From Bradyrhizobium sp. 195 (GTDB lineage: Bacteria; Pseudomonadota; Alphaproteobacteria; Rhizobiales; Xanthobacteraceae): a DNA stretch of 64,000 nucleotides. Numbering within the stretch: position 1 is the first letter of the stretch; the number at the start of each line of letters is the position of its first letter. The position numbers and the translations under genes were made by a program. Below the pieces are notes generated by a model. It ran no database searches, had not been told where the DNA came from, and saw only the letters and a program-made list of their open reading frames with translations. Shown here one piece after another: positions 43,446 to 52,418 of the stretch. Location: positions 4,464,001 through 4,528,000 of the forward strand of contig NZ_CP082161.1 in NCBI RefSeq assembly GCF_023101665.1. The letters are read 5' to 3'.

Positions 43446-45842
43446 ATGACCAGCGCAGACACCTCGGCCGCACACTTTGACACGGCCCCAGCGGAAGAGC
43501 CCCGGCGTTGGTCGGTGCGGCGCTGGCTGGCGCCCATTGCCGTGGCCATGGCGCTGGGCTCGGCGTTCCTGACCTTCCTGGTCCTGACCGGCCTCACCAA
43601 GATCGAGCCGACGCCCGAAGTCGTCCGCTCGTTCTACCTGATCAATGCGGCCACGATCCTGCTGCTGGTCGGCATCATCGTCCGCGAGCTCTGGCAGCTG
43701 ATCCTGGCGCGGCGGCGGGGCAGGGCGGCGGCGCGCCTCCATGTCCAGATCGTCAGCCTGTTCTCGATCGTGGCGGTGCTGCCCGCGGTGCTGGTCGCGG
43801 TCGTCGCCAATGTCACCATCGAGCGCGGCCTCGACCGGTTGTTCTCCGGCCCGACCAAGGAGGTGATCCAGAACTCGCTGACGATCGCGCGGGCCTACAT
43901 GCAGGACCATGCGCAGCTGATCCGTGGCGACATTCTCGGCATGGCCAACGACATCGCGCACGCCCGGCCGCTCTACGACCAGGATCGTCGCTCGTTCCGC
44001 GAGATGCTCACCGCCAGCGCCGGCTCGCGCAATCTGCCGGGCGCGATGATCATCGACAAGAACACCAACATCCTGGAATCCGCCGAGACCGGCATGCGGC
44101 TCGCTTATTCGCCGCCGGCGCCCGACTTCCTCAGCAACGTCAACGAGAACGAACCCGAGATCGCGGTGCTGCCGGACGCGAGCTACGTTGCCGCGGTGAT
44201 CCGCCTTCGCGCCTTCAACGACACCTTCCTCTATGTCGCCCGCCCGCTTGATCCCAACGTCGTCAATCAGCTCAAGCAGACCGAGGTCAGCGTCGCCGAA
44301 TACGCCCAGATCGAGTCGCGCCGCCTCGGCATCCAGGTCGCCTTCGCGCTGATGTTCGCGGTGATCGCGCTGACCATCCTGATGGCCTCGGTGCTGATCG
44401 GTCTCAATTTCGCCAACTCGCTGGTCTCGCCGATCCGGCGGCTGATGAATGCGGCCCACACGGTCTCGACCGGCGATCTCCATGTCCAGGTGCCGGTGCA
44501 CCAGTCGGAAGGCGATCTCGCCCAGCTCGGCGAGACCTTCAACAAGATGACGCAGGAATTGCGCAGCCAGCGCGACGAGCTCGTCAACGCCAGTGACCTC
44601 ATCGACAGCCGCCGCCGCTTCATCGAGGCCGTGCTGTCCTCGGCAAGCGCCGGCATCATCGGCGTCGATGCCTCCGGCAGCGTCGGCATTTTGAACCGCT
44701 CCGCCGAGAAGCTGATCGGGCACGCCGAATCCGAGACGCTCGGCCATCCGCTCTCCGACGTGCTGCCCGAGCTCGACGAGATGATGAAGACCACGCGGGA
44801 AGGGACCCAGCGCCTGGTGCAGGGCCAGATCACGATCACGCGCGACGGGCAGGAACGCAATCTGTCAGTCCGCGTCAGCGCTGAGAAGAACCAGCCGCAC
44901 GACAGCTACATCATCACGCTCGACGACATCACCGAGCTGGTCTCGGCGCAGCGCACCTCGGCCTGGGGCGATGTGGCGCGCCGCATCGCCCACGAGATCA
45001 AGAACCCGCTGACGCCGATCCAGCTTTCCGCCGAGCGCATTCGCCGCAAATTCGGCAAGGACATCACCGAGGCCAAGGACAAGCAGATCTTCGACCAGTG
45101 CACCGATACCATCGTGCGCCAGGTCGACGACATCAGGCGCATGGTCGACGAGTTTTCGCGCTTCGCGCGGATGCCTAAGCCGGTGATGGAGGGCGAGGAC
45201 GTCGCCGACACCGTGCGGCAGGCGGTGTTCCTGATGAAGGTCGCCCATCCCGAGATCGATATCGAGGCCGAGTTCAAGCAGGATCCGCTGCGCGCCCAGT
45301 TCGACCGGCGGCTGATCTCCCAAGCGGTCACCAACATCGTCAAGAACGCCACCGAGGCGATCGAGCAGGTCCCGCCGGAGGAACTCGGAAAAGGCCGCAT
45401 CGACGTCGTGGTGTCGCGCGAAGGCGAGGACGTGCTGATCGACGTGGTCGACAACGGCATCGGCCTGCCCAAGGTTGCGCGCTCGCGTCTGCTCGAACCG
45501 TATGTTACCACGCGCGCCAAAGGCACTGGGCTTGGCCTTGCAATCGTCGGCCGCGTGCTGGAAGACCATGGTGGGCGCATCGAGCTGAAGGATGCTTCCG
45601 ACTTCCGCGCGGGCCAGCGCGGCGCCTGGATGCGGATGCGCTTTGCGATCTCCGGGCAACCTGCGAAGTCCGAGGGAGCCGAGCAGGCCCCGGCGGCCGC
45701 GGTCAAGGAAGCAACCGGCGAGCAGGCCGGCGCTCCTGTCAAGGACCAGGCGCAGGAAACAAAAGAGCCGGCGGCCGAAACCAAAGAGCCCGCTGAAAAG
45801 ACCAATGATTCACCGAAAATCGAAGCCTCAACAGGCAGCTGA
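43446..45842 (+). CDS. ntrY: nitrogen-regulation sensor kinase NtrY
   Basis: 798 residues from the ATG at 43446; the frame extends to 43311 but upstream residues look random. Membrane segments at about 30-52, 63-85 and 103-125, a large periplasmic region, another near 305-325, then HAMP (VSPIRRLMNAAHTVSTGDLH), PAS (IEAVLSSASAGIIGVDASGS), H-box [20 protein letters not shown] and ATPase motifs (VTNIVKNATEAIEQV, VVDNGIGLP, GTGLGLAIVGRVLEDHGG). The last ~60 residues are an Ala/Lys/Glu low-complexity tail. NtrY pairs with NtrX, 18 bp downstream, in nitrogen and redox/envelope signalling. Confidence 0.95.
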   Translation: MTSADTSAAHFDTAPAEEPRRWSVRRWLAPIAVAMALGSAFLTFLVLTGLTKIEPTPEVVRSFYLINAATILLLVGIIVRELWQLILARRRGRAAARLHVQIVSLFSIVAVLPAVLVAVVANVTIERGLDRLFSGPTKEVIQNSLTIARAYMQDHAQLIRGDILGMANDIAHARPLYDQDRRSFREMLTASAGSRNLPGAMIIDKNTNILESAETGMRLAYSPPAPDFLSNVNENEPEIAVLPDASYVAAVIRLRAFNDTFLYVARPLDPNVVNQLKQTEVSVAEYAQIESRRLGIQVAFALMFAVIALTILMASVLIGLNFANSLVSPIRRLMNAAHTVSTGDLHVQVPVHQSEGDLAQLGETFNKMTQELRSQRDELVNASDLIDSRRRFIEAVLSSASAGIIGVDASGSVGILNRSAEKLIGHAESETLGHPLSDVLPELDEMMKTTREGTQRLVQGQITITRDGQERNLSVRVSAEKNQPHDSYIITLDDITELVSAQRTSAWGDVARRIAHEIKNPLTPIQLSAERIRRKFGKDITEAKDKQIFDQCTDTIVRQVDDIRRMVDEFSRFARMPKPVMEGEDVADTVRQAVFLMKVAHPEIDIEAEFKQDPLRAQFDRRLISQAVTNIVKNATEAIEQVPPEELGKGRIDVVVSREGEDVLIDVVDNGIGLPKVARSRLLEPYVTTRAKGTGLGLAIVGRVLEDHGGRIELKDASDFRAGQRGAWMRMRFAISGQPAKSEGAEQAPAAAVKEATGEQAGAPVKDQAQETKEPAAETKEPAEKTNDSPKIEASTGS

Positions 45843-45860
45843 CAAGACAGGCGCGAACCC

Positions 45861-47231
45861 ATGGCTAGTGAAATTCTGATTGTCGATGATGAGGCCGATA
45901 TTCGCGATCTCGTTGCGGGCATTCTCGAGGACGAGGGCTTCGTCACCCGAACCGCACGCGACAGCGATACGGCACTTGCCGAGATCGCCAACCGCAGGCC
46001 GCACCTGGTGTTCCTCGACATCTGGCTGCAGGGCTCCAAACTTGACGGCCTGCAGCTGCTGGAGCAGGTCAAGAAGGACAATGCCGACCTCCCGGTGGTG
46101 ATGATCTCCGGCCACGGCAACATCGAGACCGCCGTCGCGGCGATCAAGCGCGGCGCCTACGACTTCATCGAGAAGCCGTTCAAGGCCGATCGCCTGATCC
46201 TGGTCGCGACCAGAGCGCTGGAGAACTCGCGGCTCAAGCGCGAGGTCAAGGAGCTGAAGCAGCTGGCGCCGAGCGCCAGCCAGCTTGTCGGCCGTTCGCC
46301 CAGCATGAACCAGCTGCGCCAGACCATCGAGCGTGCGGCCAAAGCCAACAGCCGCATCCTGATCGTCGGCCCCGCCGGCGCCGGCAAGGAATTGACCGCA
46401 CGCACGCTGCACACGGCCTCCGGCCGTGCCGACGGTCCCTTCGTCGTCATCAACGCCGCCGCGATCACGCCCGAGCGGATGGAGCACGAGCTGTTCGGCG
46501 TCGAACAGTCCAACGGCGAACACGCGCGCAAGCCCGGTGCGCTCGAGGAAGCCCATGGCGGCACGCTGTTCATCGACGAGATCGCGGACATGCCGCGCGA
46601 GACCCAGAACAAGATCTTGCGCGTGCTGGTCGAGCAGTCGTTCCAGCGCGTCGGCGGTACCTCCAAGGTGCAGGTCGACGTCCGCATCATCTCATCGACC
46701 GCGCGCAATCTCGAAGAGGAGATCGCGGCCGGCCATTTCCGCGAGGATCTCTATCATCGGCTCTCGGTGGTGCCGATCCGCGTGCCCGCGCTGTCGGAAC
46801 GGCGCGAGGACATCCCGGAATTGATCGACTACTTCATGGAGCAGATTTCGGCCGGCAGCGGCCTGCCCAAGCGGCAGATCGGGCAGGATGCGATGGCGGT
46901 ACTGCAATCGCATGTCTGGCCGGGCAATGTGCGCCAGCTCCGCAACAACGTTGAGAGAGTCATGATTCTGGCTGCGGGTGGCCCGGAGGTCATCATCACG
47001 GCCGACATGCTGCCGCAGGACGTCGGCTCCATGGTGCCGGCGATGCCGACCAGCAACAACGGCGAGCACATCATGGGCCTGCCGCTGCGAGAGGCGCGCG
47101 AAGTCTTCGAGCGCGACTATTTGATTGCACAGATCAGCCGTTTTTCAGGAAATATTTCTCGAACGGCCGAGTTCGTTGGCATGGAACGTTCGGCGCTGCA
47201 TCGGAAGCTGAAGGCGCTCGGTGTCGGTTAG
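45861..47231 (+). CDS. ntrX: response regulator NtrX, lacking the GAFTGA sigma54 loop
   Basis: 456 residues. Receiver domain (ILIVDDEADIRDLVAGILED; phospho-Asp in LVFLDIWLQG), AAA+ domain with Walker A GPAGAGKE and Walker B GGTLFIDEIADMPRE, and a C-terminal Fis-type helix-turn-helix (about 415-455). Where sigma54 activators carry GAFTGA after ELFG, this protein reads VEQSNGEHARKPGALEEA. It therefore should not open sigma54 promoters, in line with other alphaproteobacterial NtrX proteins that work as sigma70-type regulators. Confidence 0.95.
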   Translation: MASEILIVDDEADIRDLVAGILEDEGFVTRTARDSDTALAEIANRRPHLVFLDIWLQGSKLDGLQLLEQVKKDNADLPVVMISGHGNIETAVAAIKRGAYDFIEKPFKADRLILVATRALENSRLKREVKELKQLAPSASQLVGRSPSMNQLRQTIERAAKANSRILIVGPAGAGKELTARTLHTASGRADGPFVVINAAAITPERMEHELFGVEQSNGEHARKPGALEEAHGGTLFIDEIADMPRETQNKILRVLVEQSFQRVGGTSKVQVDVRIISSTARNLEEEIAAGHFREDLYHRLSVVPIRVPALSERREDIPELIDYFMEQISAGSGLPKRQIGQDAMAVLQSHVWPGNVRQLRNNVERVMILAAGGPEVIITADMLPQDVGSMVPAMPTSNNGEHIMGLPLREAREVFERDYLIAQISRFSGNISRTAEFVGMERSALHRKLKALGVG

Positions 47232-47541
47232 AGCGTTTTCGCGCGAAGTGGATTCCCGGTTCGCGTAAAGAAAACGCGTCAAAACAGGAATCTAGCGCCG
47301 CTGGGCTGCGGTTACACCTCGGGATGGGTAAGAAAAGTCATCGAATTCCGTAGTTTTTCGGGGCAATACGGCGCGCCTTGCCGCGTGAAGCGGCTTGCCT
47401 AATAGGTCCACCTGTCCTCTAATTGCACAGCTGTTCCTTCCGAGGGGGATCTCATGAGGAACGGCAACCGGGAGAGGCCTCGAACATCACAAAGAGGGCC
47501 GCAACCGGCGCAATAAAAAGAAACTCAAAGCGAGAAAAAAA
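47231..47541. repeat. gap before hfq with a GAGCGTTTTCGCGCGAAG hairpin repeat
   Basis: Bases 47231-47299 hold a repeat with nested arms GCGTTTTC (47233-47240)/GAAAACGC (47270-47277) and GCGCGAA/TTCGCGT; this type recurs in Bradyrhizobium and here can end ntrYX transcription. The rest, to the hfq start, has no gene. AT-rich bases from about 47510 precede hfq. Confidence 0.6.
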
Positions 47542-47790
47542 ATGGCGGCAGACCGCGCACAAAACCTGCAGGACACCTTCCTTAATCACGTTCGCAAAAC
47601 CAAGACGCCACTGACGATCTTTCTGGTCAACGGAGTGAAGCTCCAGGGCATCGTGACCTGGTTCGACAATTTCTGTTTGCTGCTTCGGCGCGACGGTCAT
47701 TCGCAGCTTGTCTACAAGCACGCGATCTCGACCATCATGCCGGGCGCACCGATTCAGTTGTTCGAAGGCGGCGAGGATCAGCCGGCTTGA
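47542..47790 (+). CDS. hfq: RNA chaperone Hfq
   Basis: 82 residues, a bacterial Sm protein forming hexameric rings that pair small RNAs with mRNAs. Sm1 is [20 protein letters not shown] with [10 protein letters not shown], Sm2 is [15 protein letters not shown] with the KHA signature. The N-terminus carries the conserved QNLQDTFLN. The C-terminal tail is short, as usual in alphaproteobacteria. hflX follows after 11 bp, the conserved hfq-hflX pair. Confidence 0.98.
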   Translation: MAADRAQNLQDTFLNHVRKTKTPLTIFLVNGVKLQGIVTWFDNFCLLLRRDGHSQLVYKHAISTIMPGAPIQLFEGGEDQPA

Positions 47791-47801
47791 GAGTGATCTG
47801 A

Positions 47802-49184
47802 TTGGAACCCCGGAATTTCGACGGGGATGCCGACCGTCCGCGGTCGGCTGGGGCTAAGCAGACGGGGCGGGTGCTTGTCATCGGTCCCTACTTGCGAGGG
47901 CGCGCAGGCAGTGCCGACGCGCAATCGGAAACTCATGTCTTGCGTGACGCCGAGGCCCGGCTTGATGAAGCCGCGGGCCTCGCGCGCGCGATCGACCTCG
48001 TCATTGCCGACGCCATCATCGCGCCGATCAACCAGATCAGGCCCGCGACGTATATCGGCAAGGGCAAGGTCGAGGAGATCGCCGCGCTGATCAAGACCCT
48101 CGACGTCGAGCTCGTGGTGATGGATTGCGCGCTGGCGCCGATCCAGCAGCGCAATCTCGAGAAGGAATTGCACGCCAAGGTGCTCGACCGCACCGGACTG
48201 ATCCTGGAAATCTTCGGCCGCCGCGCCAAGACGCGGGAAGGCTCACTCCAGGTCGAGCTTGCGCATCTCAACTACCAGCGCTCGCGCCTCGTGCGCTCAT
48301 GGACCCATCTCGAACGCCAGCGCGGCGGTTTCGGATTCATGGGCGGTCCCGGCGAGACGCAGATCGAGGCCGACCGCCGCCTGATCCAGGAGCGCATCTC
48401 CAAGCTCGAGGGCGAGCTGAAGAAGGTGCAGGCGACGCGTCGGCTGCATCGTGCGGGCCGGCAGCGCGTGCCGTATCGCGTCGTCGCGCTGGTCGGCTAC
48501 ACCAATGCCGGCAAGTCGACGCTGTTCAACCGCCTGACGCGTGCCGACGTGCAGGCGGCCGACATGCTGTTCGCCACGCTCGATCCGACGTTGCGTGCGC
48601 TGAGCCTGCCGCATGGCGGCAAGGCGATGCTGTCGGACACGGTCGGTTTCATCTCCAACCTGCCGACCCAGCTCGTCGCCGCCTTCCGCGCCACGTTGGA
48701 GGAGGTGCTGGAGGCCGACGTCATTCTCCATGTCCGCGACATCTCGCACGAGGACGCCGAAGCGCAGCAGAGCGACGTCGACGCCGTGCTGCGCCAGCTC
48801 GGCATCAACCCCGATGACTCAGGCCGCATCATCGAGGTCTGGAACAAGATCGACCGCTACGATTCCGAGCAGCGCGAAGAGCTCTTGAACATCGCCGCGC
48901 GCAGGCCCGAGGATCATCCGGCGATGCTGGTCTCGGCCGTGTCGGGCGAGGGGGTCGATGCATTGCTCGCGGCGATCGAGGAGCGTCTCGCCGCCAAACG
49001 CACTACGCTCGATCTCTCCATCGACGCCGCCGACGGCGCCGGCATCTCCTGGCTGCATCGCAATGCCGAGGTGTTGGCCAAGGAGCTGCACGACGGCCGC
49101 TTCGACATGACCGTGCGGGTGGACGAGACCAAGCGGGATATCGTGGTGAACAGGTTCGACGCGGTGCCTCGTCTGTCCGCGTAG
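47802..49184 (+). CDS. hflX: ribosome-associated GTPase HflX
   Basis: 460 residues if the TTG at 47802 is the start; the next clear family sequence begins near residue 22 (GRVLVIGPYLRG), so the true start could differ. N-terminal HflX domain with INQIRPATYIGKGKVEEIA and ERQRGGFGFMGGPGETQIEA, then a GTPase domain with G1 GYTNAGKS, G3 DTVGFISNLP and G4 NKID. HflX splits stalled ribosomes, especially in heat stress. Co-transcribed with hfq. Confidence 0.95.
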   Translation: MEPRNFDGDADRPRSAGAKQTGRVLVIGPYLRGRAGSADAQSETHVLRDAEARLDEAAGLARAIDLVIADAIIAPINQIRPATYIGKGKVEEIAALIKTLDVELVVMDCALAPIQQRNLEKELHAKVLDRTGLILEIFGRRAKTREGSLQVELAHLNYQRSRLVRSWTHLERQRGGFGFMGGPGETQIEADRRLIQERISKLEGELKKVQATRRLHRAGRQRVPYRVVALVGYTNAGKSTLFNRLTRADVQAADMLFATLDPTLRALSLPHGGKAMLSDTVGFISNLPTQLVAAFRATLEEVLEADVILHVRDISHEDAEAQQSDVDAVLRQLGINPDDSGRIIEVWNKIDRYDSEQREELLNIAARRPEDHPAMLVSAVSGEGVDALLAAIEERLAAKRTTLDLSIDAADGAGISWLHRNAEVLAKELHDGRFDMTVRVDETKRDIVVNRFDAVPRLSA

Positions 49185-49195
49185 CCCGGAGCTTG

Positions 49196-49282
49196 GTAGC
49201 CCGGATGGAGCGAAGCGTAATCCGGGAATCTCGCGTCTCGACGGCTGGCCCCCGGATTGCGCTGCGCTCCATCCGGGCTACG
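49196..49282. repeat. palindromic repeat GTAGCCCGGATGGAGCGAAG family
   Basis: Arms GTAGCCCGGATGGAGCG and CGCTCCATCCGGGCTAC are perfect inverted copies around ~50 bases. It fills the convergent gap between hflX and the acetyltransferase gene and probably stops transcription in both directions. Architecture parallels the GTAGGGTGG repeats but with a different core. Confidence 0.85.
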
Positions 49283-49289
49283 CACCAGA

Positions 49290-49748
49290 TCAATTGACGA
49301 GGTCGAGGCTCATGAACTGGTTGTGCGGGCTCGCCTGGTAGTCGGCGAACGGCTCGCAGGGGACGAAGCCGACGCTGCGGTAGAGTGCGACGGCGGGAAC
49401 GTGCAGCGGCGCCGTGCCGGTCTCCAGGCTGAGACGCGCATAGCCTCGCTTGCGAGCTTCGCCGATGATGTGGAGCAGGATCGCGCGACCGACCCCGGTC
49501 CCACGCGCGGCCGGCGCGGCGCGCATCGACTTCACTTCGCCGAGTGTCTTATCCAGCTGCTTCAGGGCACCGAAACCAACCAGCATATCGCCGTGCCAGA
49601 CGGTCCAGAACGTCACGTTCGGAGCCGACAGACCGCTCGCATCCAGCGCTTGCGCGTGCTCGCCCATGACACTGCGGAGCTCTTCCAGATGATGGGTCAG
49701 CAGATCGGCGACGTGCGGCGCCTTCGGATCGTCCTGCCTGATTTCCAT
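49290..49748 (-). CDS. GNAT-family N-acetyltransferase
   Basis: 152 residues from the ATG at 49748, chosen because AAGGG lies 6 nt upstream; an ATG at 49763 overlaps the mazG stop and would add five residues. GCN5-type fold: TVWHGDMLVGFGALKQLD, the acetyl-CoA loop MRAAPAARGTGVGRAILLHI, LSLETG, and VALYRSVGFVPC. It resembles YsnE/PA4866-like acetyltransferases of small molecules; the substrate is unknown. Part of a mazG-acetyltransferase operon. Confidence 0.88.
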   Translation of the reverse strand: MEIRQDDPKAPHVADLLTHHLEELRSVMGEHAQALDASGLSAPNVTFWTVWHGDMLVGFGALKQLDKTLGEVKSMRAAPAARGTGVGRAILLHIIGEARKRGYARLSLETGTAPLHVPAVALYRSVGFVPCEPFADYQASPHNQFMSLDLVN

Positions 49749-49762
49749 GGCGCGCCCTTGCA

Positions 49763-50581
49763 TCACGTAGCCGTCTTCGCCGCATTCCACAGCGCGTCCA
49801 TCTCCGCCAGCGACGCCTGTTCGAGCGTCCGGCCCTGTGCCTCCAGCGCCCGCTCGATATAGGCAAAGCGCCGCTCGAATTTCGCGTTCGTCGCGCGAAG
49901 GGCTGCTTCCGGATCGGCGTCGACATGACGGGCGAGGTTGACGAGGGCGAACATCAGATCGCCGGTCTCTTCGGCGATCTCCTGCTTGTCGTTGCGGTCG
50001 AGCGCGGCCTCGATCTCGTCGGCTTCCTCGCGGATCTTTGCCAGCACCGCGCGTGGGTCGTTCCAGTCGAAGCCGACGGTGGAAGCCTTGCGCTGCAGCT
50101 CCAAGGCGCGCGTCAGCGCGGGCTGGCCGGCCTTCACCCCCGCGAGCAACGATTTGTGCGTCGGCGTCTCTTCCGGCGGCCGGCGCGCGGCGCGTTCGGC
50201 CTTCTCCTCGGCCTTGATGCGGTCCCAGACTTCCTTGACGTGAGAGGAGGCGAGATTGCCGTCCTTGTCGGCGAAGACATGGGGATGGCGGCGGATCATT
50301 TTTCGCGTGATGGCCTCGACGACATCGCCGAAAGCAAAGGCGTTCTGCTCCGAAGCCATCTGGGCGTGGAACACCACCTGGAGCAGGAGGTCGCCGAGCT
50401 CCTCACGGAGATCGTCGAGATCGCCGCGGCTGATGGCCTCGACCACCTCGTAGGCCTCCTCGATCGTATAGGGCGCGATCGTCGCAAAATCCTGTTCGAG
50501 GTCCCAGGGACAGCCGGTCTCCGGCGTGCGCAGCGCCGCCATGATCTCGATCAGGCGGGAAATATCGCGGGAAGCCTTCAT
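49763..50581 (-). CDS. mazG: nucleoside triphosphate pyrophosphohydrolase MazG
   Basis: 272 residues from the ATG at 50581 ([14 protein letters not shown]); ATGs at 50596 and 50617 are in frame. Two MazG domains: CPWDLEQDFATIAPYTIEEA with EVVEAISRGDLDDLREELGD holding the EExx(E)/ExxD metal ligands, and a second with EEADEIEAALDRN and EETGDLMFALVNLARH. It hydrolyses non-canonical and excess NTPs, and in some bacteria lowers ppGpp. Its first 81 bp are duplicated in diverged form at 51243-51323, so this 5' end may be a replacement. Confidence 0.93.
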   Translation of the reverse strand: MKASRDISRLIEIMAALRTPETGCPWDLEQDFATIAPYTIEEAYEVVEAISRGDLDDLREELGDLLLQVVFHAQMASEQNAFAFGDVVEAITRKMIRRHPHVFADKDGNLASSHVKEVWDRIKAEEKAERAARRPPEETPTHKSLLAGVKAGQPALTRALELQRKASTVGFDWNDPRAVLAKIREEADEIEAALDRNDKQEIAEETGDLMFALVNLARHVDADPEAALRATNAKFERRFAYIERALEAQGRTLEQASLAEMDALWNAAKTAT

Positions 50582-50635
50582 GTCATGAAATTCCATACAA
50601 CCAAACACCGGTGCCATGCGCTTCGGGAAAGACAG

Positions 50636-51094
50636 CTAATGGAAATCCGACGGTGAACCCTGTCTCGAAGGCCCCCATGCATAAGCCTCTTCCGGGTTGT
50701 CGAACGGTCGGATCATCGGCTCCGAGAAGCCAAGCACCTCATAGCAGTAATCGCTACCGACGAAGGAGAAATGTCGTGGCTTCCGGCCGACTGGATCGGT
50801 AGCGGCATATGCGCTCAGCAGCGCGGAGCTTTTGGCTTCCTTAATGTAAACACCCCCATCGTACATTCCTGCGCTGTCACCATGATTGGCTACCGAGTAA
50901 ATCATCTCATCAAAGCCCGCATAAATCTCGCAGGACAATTCGATGCCATAAGCGCGACGACTGGGATTTGGTGCGACGACAATTAGGTAGAGCACGCCGC
51001 GCCAAAGTCCTTGGTCGAAAACATAGGGTGGGCGTTCGATGCCGTCGATAATCGACTCGTATGGCCGCCATCTAAGAGTGGGATCAGGGAACAA
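50636..51094 (-). CDS. orphan hypothetical protein between mazG duplicates
   Basis: 152 residues from a TTG at 51094 supported by GGAGG a few bases upstream. The product begins MFPDPTLRWRPYESIIDGIE and ends with an acidic, aromatic stretch (SDYCYEVLGFSEPMIRPFDN). No signal peptide, membrane helix or known motif. The region looks less GC-rich than its neighbours and is enclosed by two copies of the mazG 5' end, which suggests recent acquisition. A small single-domain immunity-type protein is one guess; I do not recognise the family. Confidence 0.55.
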   Translation of the reverse strand: MFPDPTLRWRPYESIIDGIERPPYVFDQGLWRGVLYLIVVAPNPSRRAYGIELSCEIYAGFDEMIYSVANHGDSAGMYDGGVYIKEAKSSALLSAYAATDPVGRKPRHFSFVGSDYCYEVLGFSEPMIRPFDNPEEAYAWGPSRQGSPSDFH

Positions 51095-51242
51095 GCCGCC
51101 TCCACGCTAGGTTTGCCTTCGCATCCGAAAGCCGACATCTCGGTCCTAATACGTACACGCCCTAATTGACCAGTTGATTGTCCAAGTCATAGCTGCCTCC
51201 GGGCGGCTTTTTCTTTGGCTGAAACTTTTGTGTACATCGGTT

Positions 51243-51323
51243 GTCCCAGGGGCAGCCGGTCACCGGCGTGCGCAACGCCGCCATGATTTCGATCAGGCGG
51301 GATATGTCGCGGGAAGGGGTCAT
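51243..51323 (-). pseudogene. mazG: displaced 5' fragment of mazG
   Basis: On the minus strand from the ATG at 51323 the sequence reads [20 protein letters not shown] and continues to CPWDN, then diverges into unrelated sequence and stops. It matches codons 1-27 of the intact mazG (50501-50581) at about 72 of 81 bases. It is probably the original mazG start, cut off by insertion of the 50582-51242 segment. Confidence 0.8.
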
Positions 51324-51449
51324 TGCGGGGCGCTCTCCTGGGTCCCAGCCTTATGCCAAAAGCGGGCCGCCGTTCCCAGCGTAGGCGTCCGCAACGGGTC
51401 GATTTCCACCGATTGGCTGATGGGTTCCACAGTGCTAAAGCGCGGGGCC

Positions 51450-52163
51450 ATGAGTGACGCATTTTCCTCCGAAACCGCCTTGGTGCTGTTCTCCGGCGGC
51501 CAGGATTCCACCACCTGCCTCGCCTGGGCGCTGAGCCGCTTTGCCCGGGTGGAGACGCTGGGGTTCGACTACGGCCAGCGCCACGCCATCGAGCTCGATT
51601 GCCGCGATCGGCTGTTCGATGGCATCAAGGGTCTTCGCGCAGACTGGGCCGCAAAGCTCGGCGAGAGCCACACGCTGTCGATCCCGACGCTGGCGGCGGT
51701 GTCCGAGACCGCGCTGACGCGCGACGTCGCGATCGCGATGGGCGCCGACGGCCTGCCCAACACCTTCGTGCCCGGCCGCAATCTGGTGTTCCTGACGTTT
51801 GCGGCGGCGCTGGCCTACCGGCGCGGCATCACGCATATCGTCGGCGGCATGTGCGAGACCGACTATTCCGGTTATCCCGATTGCCGCGACGACACCATCC
51901 GCGCCATGCAGGCTGCGCTCTCGCTCGGCATGGCCAGATCCTTCGAGCTGCATACGCCCTTGATGTGGATCGACAAGGCCGCTACGTGGCAACTCGCGCA
52001 GGATCTCGGCGGCGAGGGGCTGGTCGATCTCATCCGCGAGCACTCCCACACCTGCTATCTCGGGACGCGCGGCGCGCAGCACGATTGGGGCTATGGCTGC
52101 GGCGAATGTCCGGCGTGCAGCCTGCGGGCGAAGGGATGGCGGGAGTTCGTGGCGGGGCGCTGA
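51450..52163 (+). CDS. queC: 7-cyano-7-deazaguanine synthase QueC
   Basis: 237 residues from the ATG at 51450; an open frame runs to 51174 but passes through the mazG fragment. ATP-dependent enzyme converting 7-carboxy-7-deazaguanine to preQ0 in queuosine biosynthesis. PP-loop [20 protein letters not shown], the substrate segment [18 protein letters not shown], and a zinc site [14 protein letters not shown] near the C-terminus. No other queuosine gene is nearby and no preQ1 riboswitch was recognised upstream. Confidence 0.94.
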   Translation: MSDAFSSETALVLFSGGQDSTTCLAWALSRFARVETLGFDYGQRHAIELDCRDRLFDGIKGLRADWAAKLGESHTLSIPTLAAVSETALTRDVAIAMGADGLPNTFVPGRNLVFLTFAAALAYRRGITHIVGGMCETDYSGYPDCRDDTIRAMQAALSLGMARSFELHTPLMWIDKAATWQLAQDLGGEGLVDLIREHSHTCYLGTRGAQHDWGYGCGECPACSLRAKGWREFVAGR

Positions 52164-52183
52164 TGGGGCGCTCCAACCTCCGC

Positions 52184-52281
52184 TGTCATTCCCCGCGAAG
52201 GCGGGGAAGCCAGTATCCCAGAGACCTCGCTCGGGCCGAGGCCGCGGCGTACTGGGTCGCCCGGTCAAGCCGGGCGACGAC
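52184..52281. repeat. dispersed repeat TGTCATTCCCCGCGAAGGCG type
   Basis: Contains two short perfect palindromes, CCCCGCGAAGGCGGGG and GCCCGGTCAAGCCGGGC, joined by CCAGTATCCCAGAGACCTCG and its partner TACTGGGT. A typical Bradyrhizobium extragenic repeat, in the queC/nitrile hydratase convergent gap. Confidence 0.7.
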
Positions 52282-52309
52282 GGAGGAGAGAGCTCACGCT
52301 CCATCAACG

Positions 52310-52397
52310 CGTCATTGCGAGGAGCCCTTGCGACGAAGCAATCCAGGACTGCCGCCGCGGAGGGATTCTGGATTGCTTCGCTGCGCTCGCAATGACG
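52310..52397. repeat. palindromic repeat, CGTCATTGCGAGGAGC family, copy 2
   Basis: CGTCATTGCGAGGAGCCCTT with its inverted partner GCGCTCGCAATGACG; inner arms GAAGCAATCCAG/CTGGATTGCTTCG. Second copy of the repeat at 30112-30214, close in sequence. Confidence 0.85.
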
Positions 52398-52418
52398 AGA
52401 TTGTGGCGCGAGCGGAGC

